From Tritrichomonas foetus (Eukaryota; Parabasalia; Tritrichomonadida; Tritrichomonadidae), in the NCBI GenBank assembly GCA_001839685.1, contig MLAK01001329.1:1-20531 (forward strand): a stretch of 20,531 nt of DNA, read 5' to 3'. The translations under genes and the position numbers were made by a program. The notes beneath the pieces were generated by a model. It worked only from the letters and a program-made list of their open reading frames with translations. It searched no databases and was not told the DNA's origin. Shown here piece by piece: positions 9,201 through 15,735 of the stretch (position 1 is the first letter of the stretch; each line of letters starts with the position of its first letter).

Positions 9201-9866
9201 AGTTTTTGTCCAAACTTCGAACGAATCCTTGGAGAAAAACGATATGCTCCATTTTGTGCTGGTTTACAAGCAACAAAAGGTGATGATATTAAGGAAGTTC
9301 TTGTTTCGAATGCAATTGATGCAAGTCATTGGTTATTACGTCGGAATGTTTATACAACTTCAATGTCATCGAATTCAATAGTTGGTTACATAATTGGACT
9401 TGGTGATCGCCATTTTGGAAACATCATGATGAAAATCAACAGTGCAAAATTGGTTCACATTGATTTTGGTGACTCTTTTGAAGTGACACGAACAAGGAAA
9501 ACATTTCCAGAAACTGTTCCATTTAGGCTAACAAGGATTATGGTGAATGCTCTTGAAGCTGCTGGCATTGAAGGCGCGTTTAGAGAAACATGTGAACAAG
9601 CAATGTTAACATTAAGACAAAATAGAAAACTTGTTCTTGGTGTGTTAGAAACATTTGTGACTGATCCAGTTCTTGTTGATCGTGAGAAATCTGATCCCAA
9701 ACTCATTTTGAATCGAATTGATGATAAACTGAATGGAATCGACTTTGAAAGGAAAGAAAGCAATTCGAAAATGTCTGTTGAAGAGCAAGTCGATATAGTA
9801 ATCAGAGAAGCCATGGATCGCCATAATTTATGTAAAATGTTTTCTGGATGGAGGCCATGGTGGTAA
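3219..9866 (+). CDS. TOR: TOR-type phosphatidylinositol kinase-related kinase (target of rapamycin)
   Basis: A protein kinase of the PIKK family, 2215 residues from this start; in other eukaryotes TOR complexes couple nutrients to growth. The N-terminal ~1150 residues are helical, HEAT-like, with an Asn-rich insert near 125-160. The FAT region starts about 1170, and a Ser/Asn/Lys-rich insert at about 1548-1600 falls where mTOR FAT also has a low-complexity insert. The FRB domain is about 1748-1850 (LIRIASCWYE, LDEASR). In the kinase domain ATP-binding Lys1918 sits in FLLKANED, Asp2063 and Asn2068 in GLGDRHFGN, and Asp2082 in HIDFGDSFE. The extension FPETVPFRLTRIM is TOR-like. The FATC ends the protein in GWRPWW, compared with GWCPFW in mTOR. 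The FRB, FAT and post-DFG text point to TOR rather than ATM, ATR, SMG1 or DNA-PK. The frame is open back to ATG 3156 (21 more residues); I prefer 3219 because the extra peptide looks like spacer and an initiator lies just before. It is shorter than human mTOR (2549), mainly in the HEAT part. The stop is TAA. Confidence 0.93.
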   Translation: MSEKSEKAIDSTFQHESSQSYATLQMHIDQVISMSINSPIGPNNIAISGFQQYVASKFRQLYAINEAKSFLNDVFVSISFHSLHNDSSLYLIFAAALIEIDIGDKSFKANRIAKDLNNLTPLNYNFYSTASNNSLNNSASSYSNLFLNNIKYNNYNNDNWNIWYIFEKVLLWLKKQLGTAMNVTVNMLRDKMIQWFVPSNNISYLSSLHILNILLRHFPISITNMLGDAERIVLHSIQSDEESIRDLGCQTLESALSIKDTPFHFMCISISHLLFSETNVPSEGLINAVYSVIKSAPGISTLFTFAEAPIERLAHEQSSTNFKLLVLSYRCTPILFTDEDITRIMSLFMQFMNKKNLRKMTLTSLGEIGFLSFNRLQEDHQKDVKSLISAIWPKNVKTEEEGFALLSLISPNDPNFADQFNSVLALPLSKLILDGIRKFVKNYPATSSSIRKRLIPLFTPIICDLKDHSLALDSLETMIFLQYAKNEVTLPLLVQYSQLLSVDDAQLSGKMADFLIYFQNDFPILRFRLISFISCSTFDDLRVSVFRRIAYSNELCDLCKSLLNDRNSKLALETMKIFCEYYEKETIRAFLNDSIVRFPYYDSTRYRHFIKMYLLAAHRFLDLFEPICDVAFHNFLQIQFHFPASLELLSLLLKLKPQSDRKIIEILETHLKFHSTIMILKSSLDLLLSVIKYTEITLSDKLLSQLYEVSRFAEDRDLQNKLFHVVSYLAKLEPIRTAKFKRNEFGAIPLIYSLGSRNAFTSLTYASVAVSLNLLFEIVGDDSLASLHFSALEALIRILKNFRYIGDSLSEILVKKMSIFIANSIPSTVSLFLNNFSLFAMVFGDKLKSVIPNVIDIICKNWGTLDISLLLRITEWIIMFYKSAFKPYIFRITSLFISDLFARPPESVNLIFSTFVSYGSMIREVHSLVIPAFLDWIDNTNANSSIINDVLMKLRSILIYLNDPTYGLTILRTLSSLIQRMPEDSHERIMDIFCIIVIHMKSDFIIFYPEFSKLIEQHQTPQLKEVIQCLAERRQIPRNIISNFRPSFIESKQKSKASRSFDVSYDSSDYKPPKFTLPSKDFSQASWEQWIDDTATLFIQSSMSKAISASSAISEKHNHMKMSLFPIALALSVAMSKNNQIWKDLFTSVFTSDAPLFIVRLFLSTIEFLEAVHIERPISCEILAEKALDAGQIAQSLRYTEIIFKINPMDHYEQLIRLNQKLGLQSSANGVFRYIKNSSQKVSFGDEELIQLLGFWEDALIDINSKLDENPNDSNLLESKMTCLYQLSRFEELGQIAEKISPIFAAISAWNKLDIKGFKESFAKVQFSDDDTSNIPQSFIVYHIIYLVSTGKYDKAKELIEIARNNYATNLFPLLLDDYERVKPIILKGTILCEIEEIINIKENESNLSESALKSIKKVWNKRLFNVIDNENNQKALYGLILVRSFLLDKKEMNNLWNIYLDCAKKKGLTEMSKTALNQTGNNSRAEFMKIKSLYNSSPNEALILLQEKYSRDKCNPYTLCKWLMKVGNYREAEKVILDVIANPNTNIPSSPSSSKRGGLLQKRKSNLEDDDKYLKTTYNNSFGLSNSNGSLNMNTQLSSINANKNWKAYFLFSNCCESSIQSFEALLHCVALNPTGALKFTPKIFSTLFSYKNAEDKLLMIESFRSNFSTIPSKVWLFHLPQIISMLGTEFNDLMIELLLYIATEHCQDVVQSLVASSRSGKNCSDILNALKSEHPKIIEELTMFSDELIRIASCWYEIFNSWLDEASRSYVVPKERDKFEKILAKIQKFFSQQPTSIIELQFVTEFGPFLSRAEDYYSQYLRTKEEMYIHQIWEVYVLVFKKLRSTLEKFTSFNLHDVSPWLSKNMRDSQLTVPFCPDDVHVKLFYERITIISSKQRPRKLLILGDNGRHYSFLLKANEDTRLDERIMQFFTLYNSLVPQRSLCITTYGIRPLSNNVGLIGWVSECKTLFDILREYRERWGVDVNAEMHTTLSFCPNFERILGEKRYAPFCAGLQATKGDDIKEVLVSNAIDASHWLLRRNVYTTSMSSNSIVGYIIGLGDRHFGNIMMKINSAKLVHIDFGDSFEVTRTRKTFPETVPFRLTRIMVNALEAAGIEGAFRETCEQAMLTLRQNRKLVLGVLETFVTDPVLVDREKSDPKLILNRIDDKLNGIDFERKESNSKMSVEEQVDIVIREAMDRHNLCKMFSGWRPWW

Positions 9867-10809
9867 AACAGATTTTTGCGAATGATCATTTGATTGTTAT
9901 GCGGCATATGAAATTTGTAATTTATAATTGTAGTTAAAAATAATATATTAGTATAACACAACGATTTTATTTTTATTATTATTTCGACCATCGGTCTTTG
10001 ATATTTTGTGATTTTACATCTGCATCGTTACGAATGGTTTCTTCAATCGAAAAGGACACACTTTTTTGGGAATTCAATGGACTTATAAGTCAAATGAAAC
10101 AATCAGAAAAGTTTTAGAAAAAGACACTTTTCCTAGAAAACTTTATCGAAATACTCAGAAAATCTATCGGGAACGGTAAAATTTCCCCATATTTTTATAT
10201 CACATGTCTCTATCTTTATTTCAAATGTCTGTATTTGTGCGATATTTTCATATGGAAAGCGTTAATTTCGGGAATTCACTTCCAGTATCTGTTATTAGAT
10301 TTATAATCTAGTGGTGAAATGTTACATTCAATTAATATTTTTCAGAGATCAGAACTTGTATTTCAAATTGAAATTTTCTATATTTGAATATTTCTTATAT
10401 TATTTCAAAAAGTTATTGCCAATGAACAAAAAATACTCTTATCTCGTAAACAAAAAAATGGGATTATTATTTAGATATCATATGGTAATTAATACAATTG
10501 TTTAGTATAAATAATGAAAATATACTATCAAGAATTTTTCACGAATGGAGTTATTCTTATTTTCATTTTTCTGACTAAATTAGATTTGAATAAAATAACC
10601 ATAATTGTCATGAAGTTGTATAATCTTTTTCTGATATCAAAGAAAATTTGAATATTGAATATGAACATATACATTTCATTTCGAAATAAATTATTATATT
10701 TACGTTTTGCCCTTGTTATGTTTCGGTAAACGAAAGAAAATCATTTTGCGATTCTGTCTTTTTTTTTTCAATTAATTGAATCCTCTCAAAATCATCAAAA
10801 AAAATAGTA
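9867..10809. other. Spacer between TOR and the surface-protein gene
   Basis: 943 bp of AT-rich DNA without a supportable gene. A 64-codon frame at 10311-10505 starts with GTG and has spacer-like composition. The proximal part (10050-10145) contains two similar stem-loop words of the form AAAAGGACAC..TTTT and a longer imperfect hairpin. A 10-bp palindrome ACTTATAAGT is at 10081-10090. A short T-run precedes the next gene at about 10760-10769. Confidence 0.6.
10108..10144. repeat. Imperfect hairpin downstream of TOR
   Basis: Outer arms AAAGTTTT (10108-10115) and AAAACTTT (10137-10144) pair perfectly. An inner stem AAAAG (10119-10123) with CTTTT (10127-10131) closes a 3-nt loop. A related stem, AAAAGGACACACTTTT, occurs at about 10050-10065. 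They begin roughly 185 nt after the TOR stop. They could be 3' processing or decay signals, or simply AT-rich chance. Confidence 0.3.
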
Positions 10810-12840
10810 ATGAATGTTTTTCTCTTTATTTTAAACCTCATTTACACAGTCGAATTCCAAGATCTTCCAAAAATCGACCAGCCCATCCCAGCCCCGAAAA
10901 GCGATTATAATTGGACCAACCAATTCGTCGAATATCAAAGTTATTTTTTAGAATCTGCATCAGTTGTGATTAATTTCTCATCATTTCAACATATGTCATG
11001 TATGCAGCTTGGTGGTGCCATTTATCTCGCAAGCACGCGTTTTATATCGTCCATGTCTACGTGGACAAATTGCTCCTCAAAAAGTGGAGGTGCTATTTTT
11101 GCAACAACCAGCACAATTCATTTTTACGATGCACATTTTGATTTTTGTCGAGCTTTTATTCAAGGTGGAGTATGTGCCTTTTATTCAAATACTATTATTT
11201 CTATGTTTTATTGCCGTTTCAGATCAAATCATGCTGATGAACTATGTGGTGCTGTCCTTATAGATGAAGCCGATGATGTTCTCTTTTTCACTCATGATTT
11301 TTCTCACAATTCTGCTGGAGAAGTTTCAGGATCTATCGGAATCTTTGACGTAAAATCGGTCATTATTTATAATACTACAATAAGCTCGTGTGTATCTGGA
11401 AGACATCAAACAGATATTGATAGTGGTGATTTTTATCCCAATTCTAAAATGATGAAAAAATCTTCAGACAATTTAAAATTGAATGAAATGAAAACGAATG
11501 AAAACAATACTAATGATTTATATTCTAATAATCTGAAAAGTCATATTAAAGATTGGAATTTGAAATCACAACAACAAAATAATAAGAAAAGTATTTTCAC
11601 TGATGTGAAATCTTTTAGAAAGAAAACATTTAGTGGTGCTGCCGCTGGGTTGATAGTGAATACTAATTATGTCATGATTGAAAAATGCCAATTTACAAAA
11701 AATACGGTTATTCGTGATAGTGAGAAATCACCCAATAATCAAGGTATTGATTTTTACTTTTCTAGGGTTGGCCTCATTGAAATGTCAAATAGTACATTAT
11801 CAATTCCACTTGAAAATTCCTTTTATTTTGATCAAGTGCAACATAAAATTATTTTAAAAACTGTTATTGACGGTAATAAATCATTTCCAACATGGGCAGC
11901 AACAGAAACCTTTTCCCAAATTCCAATAAAAACTGTTGGAAATGATGATGATGACGAAATCATTAACAATGTTGAGCCAACTCTTCCACCAGGCTACAAA
12001 ACGATACATCTTCCCCCTCAACGAACACGTCAACCAGCTCCAACAATAGATCTCGCAGACCCGAATTTCAACATCGAAGTTCCAACACGTTTGAGTCTTC
12101 CGTGGGCGTCTCCAACCAAATCGCCAGCACGGTCAATAATACCTACAAAATCACCAAGTCCATCTTTGAAGAAGGGTTTTTCATTTTCAATTTCACTTTC
12201 TTTTTCACAAATTAAAACATATTCATTTACTCTTGTTTTAGAAGAAATTACCGTTGTGTCATATTCTTTTGGTTTTTACACAACAATTTCTCTTCAACCA
12301 TCGTATTTTCCTGTTATTTCATATTTTTATGCGAAAGATGAAAATGAAAGTCAAGAATCAACAGAGGAAGAAGAAAAAGAAATTCGAGTAATTTCTACGA
12401 ATGAATATGAAACTATTTCATATACACGTAGCCTTCGAGAATTAGTTTTTATCACACAATCATATACAAGAATAATGATAGAATCACATCGTCAACTATA
12501 TATTCCAATAGAAGTTTTCTCTAATTCTCCAATTGGTGTTTTTGTCCAAGTTGTTGATGAAGTTCAAAGACGAAAATTTACGAATTCATCTATTATTGGC
12601 ATTACATGTGGAAGTGCATTGGTTCTTTTCTTAATTGCAGGAGCTGTTTCATATGTTGTTCGACGTCGGAAAGAAGACGAATTGTCGTCTTCAGAGATAT
12701 CAGAGAGTAATTGGTATATTATTAATCCAGAAACAAATAATCACTCATTAACGCGTACAATTACAGATCGTTCTAATACTAAAACTGATGACAAAATTAC
12801 ATATAATTATTATCCAGAAGATCATGATATCTGGATGTAA
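10810..12840 (+). CDS. Pmp-like type I membrane protein with beta-helix-type ectodomain
   Basis: A predicted 676-residue surface protein. A short hydrophobic signal peptide (about 1-15, FLFILNLIYTV) leads into an ectodomain with repeated Gly-Gly-Ala-Ile turns: GGAIY (68-72), GGAIF (93-97), GGVC (119-122), CGAV (146-149). Their 25-27 residue spacing is the coil length of a right-handed beta-helix, and the motif recalls chlamydial Pmp proteins, relatives of which are known in trichomonads. A Lys/Asn-rich insert (about 210-275) splits the helix. A Pro/Ser/Thr-rich stalk (about 389-455) and a Ser/Tyr-rich beta region follow. One membrane helix (about 595-617, IIGITCGSALVLFLIAG) is stopped by RRRKEDE, leaving a cytosolic tail of about 55 residues with several Tyr. 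A role in adhesion or host contact is inferred from the family. No enzyme motif is visible. It lies convergent with the TTLL gene. Confidence 0.85.
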   Translation: MNVFLFILNLIYTVEFQDLPKIDQPIPAPKSDYNWTNQFVEYQSYFLESASVVINFSSFQHMSCMQLGGAIYLASTRFISSMSTWTNCSSKSGGAIFATTSTIHFYDAHFDFCRAFIQGGVCAFYSNTIISMFYCRFRSNHADELCGAVLIDEADDVLFFTHDFSHNSAGEVSGSIGIFDVKSVIIYNTTISSCVSGRHQTDIDSGDFYPNSKMMKKSSDNLKLNEMKTNENNTNDLYSNNLKSHIKDWNLKSQQQNNKKSIFTDVKSFRKKTFSGAAAGLIVNTNYVMIEKCQFTKNTVIRDSEKSPNNQGIDFYFSRVGLIEMSNSTLSIPLENSFYFDQVQHKIILKTVIDGNKSFPTWAATETFSQIPIKTVGNDDDDEIINNVEPTLPPGYKTIHLPPQRTRQPAPTIDLADPNFNIEVPTRLSLPWASPTKSPARSIIPTKSPSPSLKKGFSFSISLSFSQIKTYSFTLVLEEITVVSYSFGFYTTISLQPSYFPVISYFYAKDENESQESTEEEEKEIRVISTNEYETISYTRSLRELVFITQSYTRIMIESHRQLYIPIEVFSNSPIGVFVQVVDEVQRRKFTNSSIIGITCGSALVLFLIAGAVSYVVRRRKEDELSSSEISESNWYIINPETNNHSLTRTITDRSNTKTDDKITYNYYPEDHDIWM

Positions 12841-12877
12841 GAATCATTGTTTTTATTGTAAAATTTAAAATATTTTA

Positions 12878-12922
<45 letters not shown>
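12878..12922. repeat. Compound microsatellite (CT)10 then (TA)13
   Basis: A pure CT dinucleotide tract runs from 12878 to 12897 and passes directly into a TA tract ending at 12922. It lies 38 nt after the surface-protein stop, in the space shared by the two convergent genes. It is probably length-variable between isolates and may be transcribed in both 3' UTRs. Confidence 0.95.
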
Positions 12923-12938
12923 AGAATTAGATTTTTTC

Positions 12939-12940
<2 letters not shown>

Positions 12941-12978
<38 letters not shown>
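12941..12978. repeat. Poly-T run, 38 nt
   Basis: An uninterrupted run of 38 T on the + strand lies 18 nt after the microsatellite, 100 nt beyond the surface-protein stop and about 100 nt beyond the TTLL stop on the other strand. Read from the minus strand it is poly-A. It could mark the 3' boundary of either gene. The length is uncertain because homopolymers are error-prone. Confidence 0.9.
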
Positions 12979-13077
12979 CTTCATATTTTATTACTAATTT
13001 TCATATTTTTTTCAATAATAAACGATGATAAAGGAGGAATTATTGTATTATGTTTAATTTTAACGAGTATGTTATAT

Positions 13078-14574
13078 TTACATTTCATCATCATCATTTC
13101 CAGGATTTGGATTTAATGATTTATTGATTTCATTCACTTTTTCGATATATTCATGAAGATTTTTCTCAAGAACTTGTTTTCTTTTGGCCTTATCCATTTT
13201 CACCCACTCGATAAATGCTATATCATGATATTTAAGTTCACCCAAACATGGAAGATATTCATCAACAGTTTTTCTTTTTGGAAATACTCTTCGATAGCCA
13301 CCAAGTCTACTTTTTTCTTCAACAAAATCGCGAATCATTGTATAGTCAACGAAAGCAGGAGAATCCCATGCACTTTTCTTTTTAGTTCGAACAGATCTAT
13401 TTCGTTCGCTTGTTAAAGAAAGATTGCAAAGTCTATCAATTTCATCAACACCCGGGCATGGATTTTTAACATCACACTCACAATCAATAATCCTTGCCAT
13501 GTTCAATACATCATGCATTAATCGATTTTTAATATCCAAATCAATTTTAGATCCTTCACCAGACATTCCAGGCGAAATATTAATTTCCAAAACATAAGCA
13601 TGAAAGTTTTCATCAACAAGAATATCAATTCCATATTGCTCATATGATGTGTGACGATGTGTGACATTTCTTGCATGATGAGACTGAATGGTTAACATTC
13701 CTGCAAGAATTGTTGAAACTGTAACTCTTTCAAACTCCTTGAAAAGCTTTTCGTGATCAATTCCATTTGATTTACAGTATTCGATAAAGAAAGGAATCGA
13801 CCATTTTGAGTCACTTATTGTTTCTGTTCCATCTTCTTGACAACAAACAAAATCTGTATCATCTTTATTCAATGCGTAGTTGGTCAAGTGCGTTTTTACG
13901 TCATCCGGGTCAGCGCGTGGATCATATTTGTGTGTGGCAAAGCGAATCAACCCGCTATCATGGAGATAAATCCGAATTGGGAAGATGGAAGTCACTAAGG
14001 CGTAGAGCCTAACATCAAACTTTCTACCTGTGATCAAAAGTGGCCTTTCAACATATGATTGGACAATTCCTTCATCATTTGGCAATTCTGTCTTTTCCGA
14101 ATCAACAAGGTAGATTCCTCGTCCGCGTGATGAATTCGATGGCTTGACAATCCATAATCGTTTGTTTTTATAAACTTTTTCAAAAGCATTATTTTCTTTT
14201 GGCAATAAATATGATTCTGGATAAAAGTTGGCTTTATCGCCAATTCTGTCTTTCAGTTCTTGCATTCTTTGATGAAAATAATCCTTTCGGCCTAAGAGAA
14301 ATGCTCCAGCAAAGTGATTAATTTTTTGCCAGCTTTTACATCCTCTGTATCGGTTGATAACAAACTGTCGTCCCCAAGAAGTGTTCCATTGAAACTCGCT
14401 TTCGGTTTGCTCAAATCCGGAATGCAAAAATGCGTTTTTCGAAAGTGGCGTAATGACTTGATTGACGTAAAATTTCAATTTTTTGGGTCTTTCGACTGGT
14501 GGATCATCTGGCTTTGGTATATTTACGTATTTGTATGGAAGAGGAGCTGGTGAAAAAAGATCGTCGAGGCTCAT
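13078..14574 (-). CDS. Tubulin-tyrosine ligase-like protein, TTLL4-type polyglutamylase
   Basis: A 498-residue ATP-grasp ligase that should add glutamate side chains to tubulin (or another protein) by ATP-driven isopeptide formation. The TTL domain covers about 60-365. WNTSWG (63-68) and INHFAGAFLLGRKD (85-98) match the TTLL4-like entry region. The ATP-binding part has WIVKPSNSSRGRGI (141-154, Lys144), VQSYVERPLL and GRKFDVRLYALVTS (183-196). HLTNYALNK (229-237) and YGIDILVDE..YVLEINISPG (314-336, Glu330, Asn332) supply metal and ATP ligands. All catalytic residues I can place are intact. A C-terminal segment with ERNR, DFVEEKSRLGGYRRVFP and a Lys/Arg-rich helix resembles the microtubule-binding tail of TTLL4-like enzymes. 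The likely site is flagellar or other stable microtubules. The gene diverges from the small gene at 15178 across a 603-bp spacer and ends in TAA. Glutamylase versus glycylase cannot be fixed from sequence alone. Confidence 0.9.
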   Translation of the reverse strand: MSLDDLFSPAPLPYKYVNIPKPDDPPVERPKKLKFYVNQVITPLSKNAFLHSGFEQTESEFQWNTSWGRQFVINRYRGCKSWQKINHFAGAFLLGRKDYFHQRMQELKDRIGDKANFYPESYLLPKENNAFEKVYKNKRLWIVKPSNSSRGRGIYLVDSEKTELPNDEGIVQSYVERPLLITGRKFDVRLYALVTSIFPIRIYLHDSGLIRFATHKYDPRADPDDVKTHLTNYALNKDDTDFVCCQEDGTETISDSKWSIPFFIEYCKSNGIDHEKLFKEFERVTVSTILAGMLTIQSHHARNVTHRHTSYEQYGIDILVDENFHAYVLEINISPGMSGEGSKIDLDIKNRLMHDVLNMARIIDCECDVKNPCPGVDEIDRLCNLSLTSERNRSVRTKKKSAWDSPAFVDYTMIRDFVEEKSRLGGYRRVFPKRKTVDEYLPCLGELKYHDIAFIEWVKMDKAKRKQVLEKNLHEYIEKVNEINKSLNPNPGNDDDEM

Positions 14575-14975
14575 TTAATCGAACAAAAAATTTCTAAGAA
14601 TTAATTTTAAACGGCCATTTTCACTCGTGAAAATTGTCTCCAATAAGCACTTTTGTGGTCAAAATTATATAAGATGAAGGTGCAATCCCATTAACAATGA
14701 CTTCACAAAAAAGTACACGCTAACGAATCCATCCTCAAATCGATCGCCAATATACGAAAATATAAAAATAACGACTTTCAGATCGATTCATCTCCACAAT
14801 ACCGACTACGAAACTGATATGATTTCAAAATAGTTAAACTGTGAAATAGAAACAAAAAGATGTCAATAATTTAAACAGAGAATATATTTTTCATTGAATC
14901 GCAAAAAAACAAAAAAAAAAGAGATTTTGTTTTTCAGGAACTAATTTTAAGCCACATACAGAGTTCGAGTGGTCA

Positions 14976-15048
14976 AAGGCCTTTGATGGAAAAATAAGTC
15001 AGCTGACTCTAAATCAGTGGATCGCGAGTTCGATTCTCGCCAGTCTTA
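14976..15048 (+). tRNA. tRNA-like unit with CUA (amber) anticodon, imperfect 5' half
   Basis: The 3' half is a good tRNA. The anticodon stem GCTGA/TCAGT (15002-15006, 15014-15018; one G-U pair) closes the loop CTCTAAA, which puts U33 before anticodon CUA. The variable loop is GGATC. The T arm GCGAG-TTCGATT-CTCGC (15024-15040) is perfect and contains a normal B box. The acceptor strand CAGTCTT is followed by A73, then six T. Counting back gives exactly 73 nt, but the 5' half is poor: the acceptor strand AAGGCCT pairs at only 5 of 7 positions, the D stem has 3 pairs, and the D loop lacks a well-placed GG. A convincing class II-type D-arm word, CGAGTGGTCAAAGGC, sits upstream at 14966-14980 and does not fit this fold. 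It may be a suppressor-like tRNA, a decayed tRNA, or another Pol III RNA. The strand and 3' end are firmer than the 5' end. Confidence 0.4.
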
Positions 15049-15054
15049 TTTTTT
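15049..15054 (+). terminator. Pol III T-run terminator
   Basis: Six T follow directly after the discriminator base of the tRNA-like unit, as expected for RNA polymerase III termination. T-runs are common in this AT-rich DNA, so the weight comes from its exact position. Confidence 0.45.
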
Positions 15055-15167
15055 GAAGTTTTTTATTCAAATATTTGTTTGATTATTTGGTTGATTCATT
15101 AACGTATAGACCATATATCATCAGAAAAAGCTTAGGCTATACAAATTTTTCAAAAAATCTCGTTAAT

Positions 15168-15175
15168 TTTCCCGC
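15168..15175 (+). promoter_or_regulatory. E2F-like word TTTCCCGC just before the start codon
   Basis: TTTCCCGC matches the E2F/DP consensus TTTSSCGC and lies two bases before the ATG at 15178. GC-rich words are rare in these spacers. Trichomonads have winged-helix E2F/DP-like proteins, to my knowledge, so cell-cycle control is possible. Binding here is inferred only. Confidence 0.25.
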
Positions 15176-15177
15176 GA

Positions 15178-15735
15178 ATGATGTCTTTTGATTCTCGCCT
15201 TCGTAATCCCGATTTTGATTCAATTGATAGCACAGAACGCCAGGCAACATATGATAGAATGGCGCGAACACTTCACCATCCTAGATATCGAGCAAATATG
15301 ATAAATCATTATGACGAATTATCCCGCGTAAACCGAAAATTCCACGACTTGAATTATCCGATCCCTCCCCCATCAATGCGCGAGCGAGACATTATCAAAG
15401 ATATGAAAGCCTCAACATTCCAGCAATCTTTATTGAAATCTTCAACAAACAAGTCCAGCTCGCACCTCATGTCGACCGACAAAAAAGTGAAAAGCATGTA
15501 CATGACAAGCTCAAGACTGATGAAAGTGAAACAAAAGAATTTGAAGGACCAAATTATATCAAAAGCAAAAGAAGGATCTGTTCCGGAAACTGAGAAAATA
15601 ATTGCTGTAATTGCAAAAACGTTGATTGAAAACGGAATTGATTTTGAAACTGTCCAACTCGCTTTAGAAAATGTTCTTGTGAAAGTTTTTGTCGATAAAA
15701 AAACGTCAGAATTCGAGATTGAAATAAACCTGTAA
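15178..15735 (+). CDS. Small basic protein of unknown function
   Basis: The product is 185 residues (184 if the second of two adjacent ATGs is used), and I do not recognise it. The first 75 residues are charged and partly helical, with an Arg-rich start and a PIPPPSMRERD segment at about 60-70. Residues 75-130 are Ser/Lys/Met-rich and probably disordered. The last 50 form a compact, probably helical part (ETEKIIAVIAKTLIENGIDF) ending in an acidic strand, EFEIEINL. There is no signal peptide, membrane helix, zinc site or enzyme motif. Codon use is richer in GC-ending codons than the spacers, and the frame stops at TAA, which supports a real gene. It is divergent from the TTLL gene, so a flagellar or cytoskeletal role is conceivable, but nothing in the sequence shows it. 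Confidence 0.75.
   Translation: MMSFDSRLRNPDFDSIDSTERQATYDRMARTLHHPRYRANMINHYDELSRVNRKFHDLNYPIPPPSMRERDIIKDMKASTFQQSLLKSSTNKSSSHLMSTDKKVKSMYMTSSRLMKVKQKNLKDQIISKAKEGSVPETEKIIAVIAKTLIENGIDFETVQLALENVLVKVFVDKKTSEFEIEINL

Larger units (their letters stand above)
14575..15177. other. Divergent spacer with a Pol III-like unit
   Basis: 603 bp separate the TTLL start (-) from the small gene at 15178 (+). Its left half is AT-rich with no reading frame. The right half holds a D-arm-like word, two short palindromes, a tRNA-like unit with a T-run, and an E2F-like word at the start of the next gene. Pol II promoters for both flanking genes must lie here. Confidence 0.6.

Noticed and set aside
9455..9991. 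178-codon minus-strand frame across the TOR C-terminus
   Set aside because: It is the antisense shadow of the conserved TOR kinase and FATC region, whose sense frame is certain.
10311..10505. 64-codon frame upstream of the surface-protein gene
   Set aside because: GTG start, Phe/Tyr/Ile/Lys-rich spacer composition, and no domain.
12878..12978. Telomere or centromere-like repeat
   Set aside because: Only simple dinucleotide and homopolymer tracts at a single convergent boundary; no higher-order repeat.
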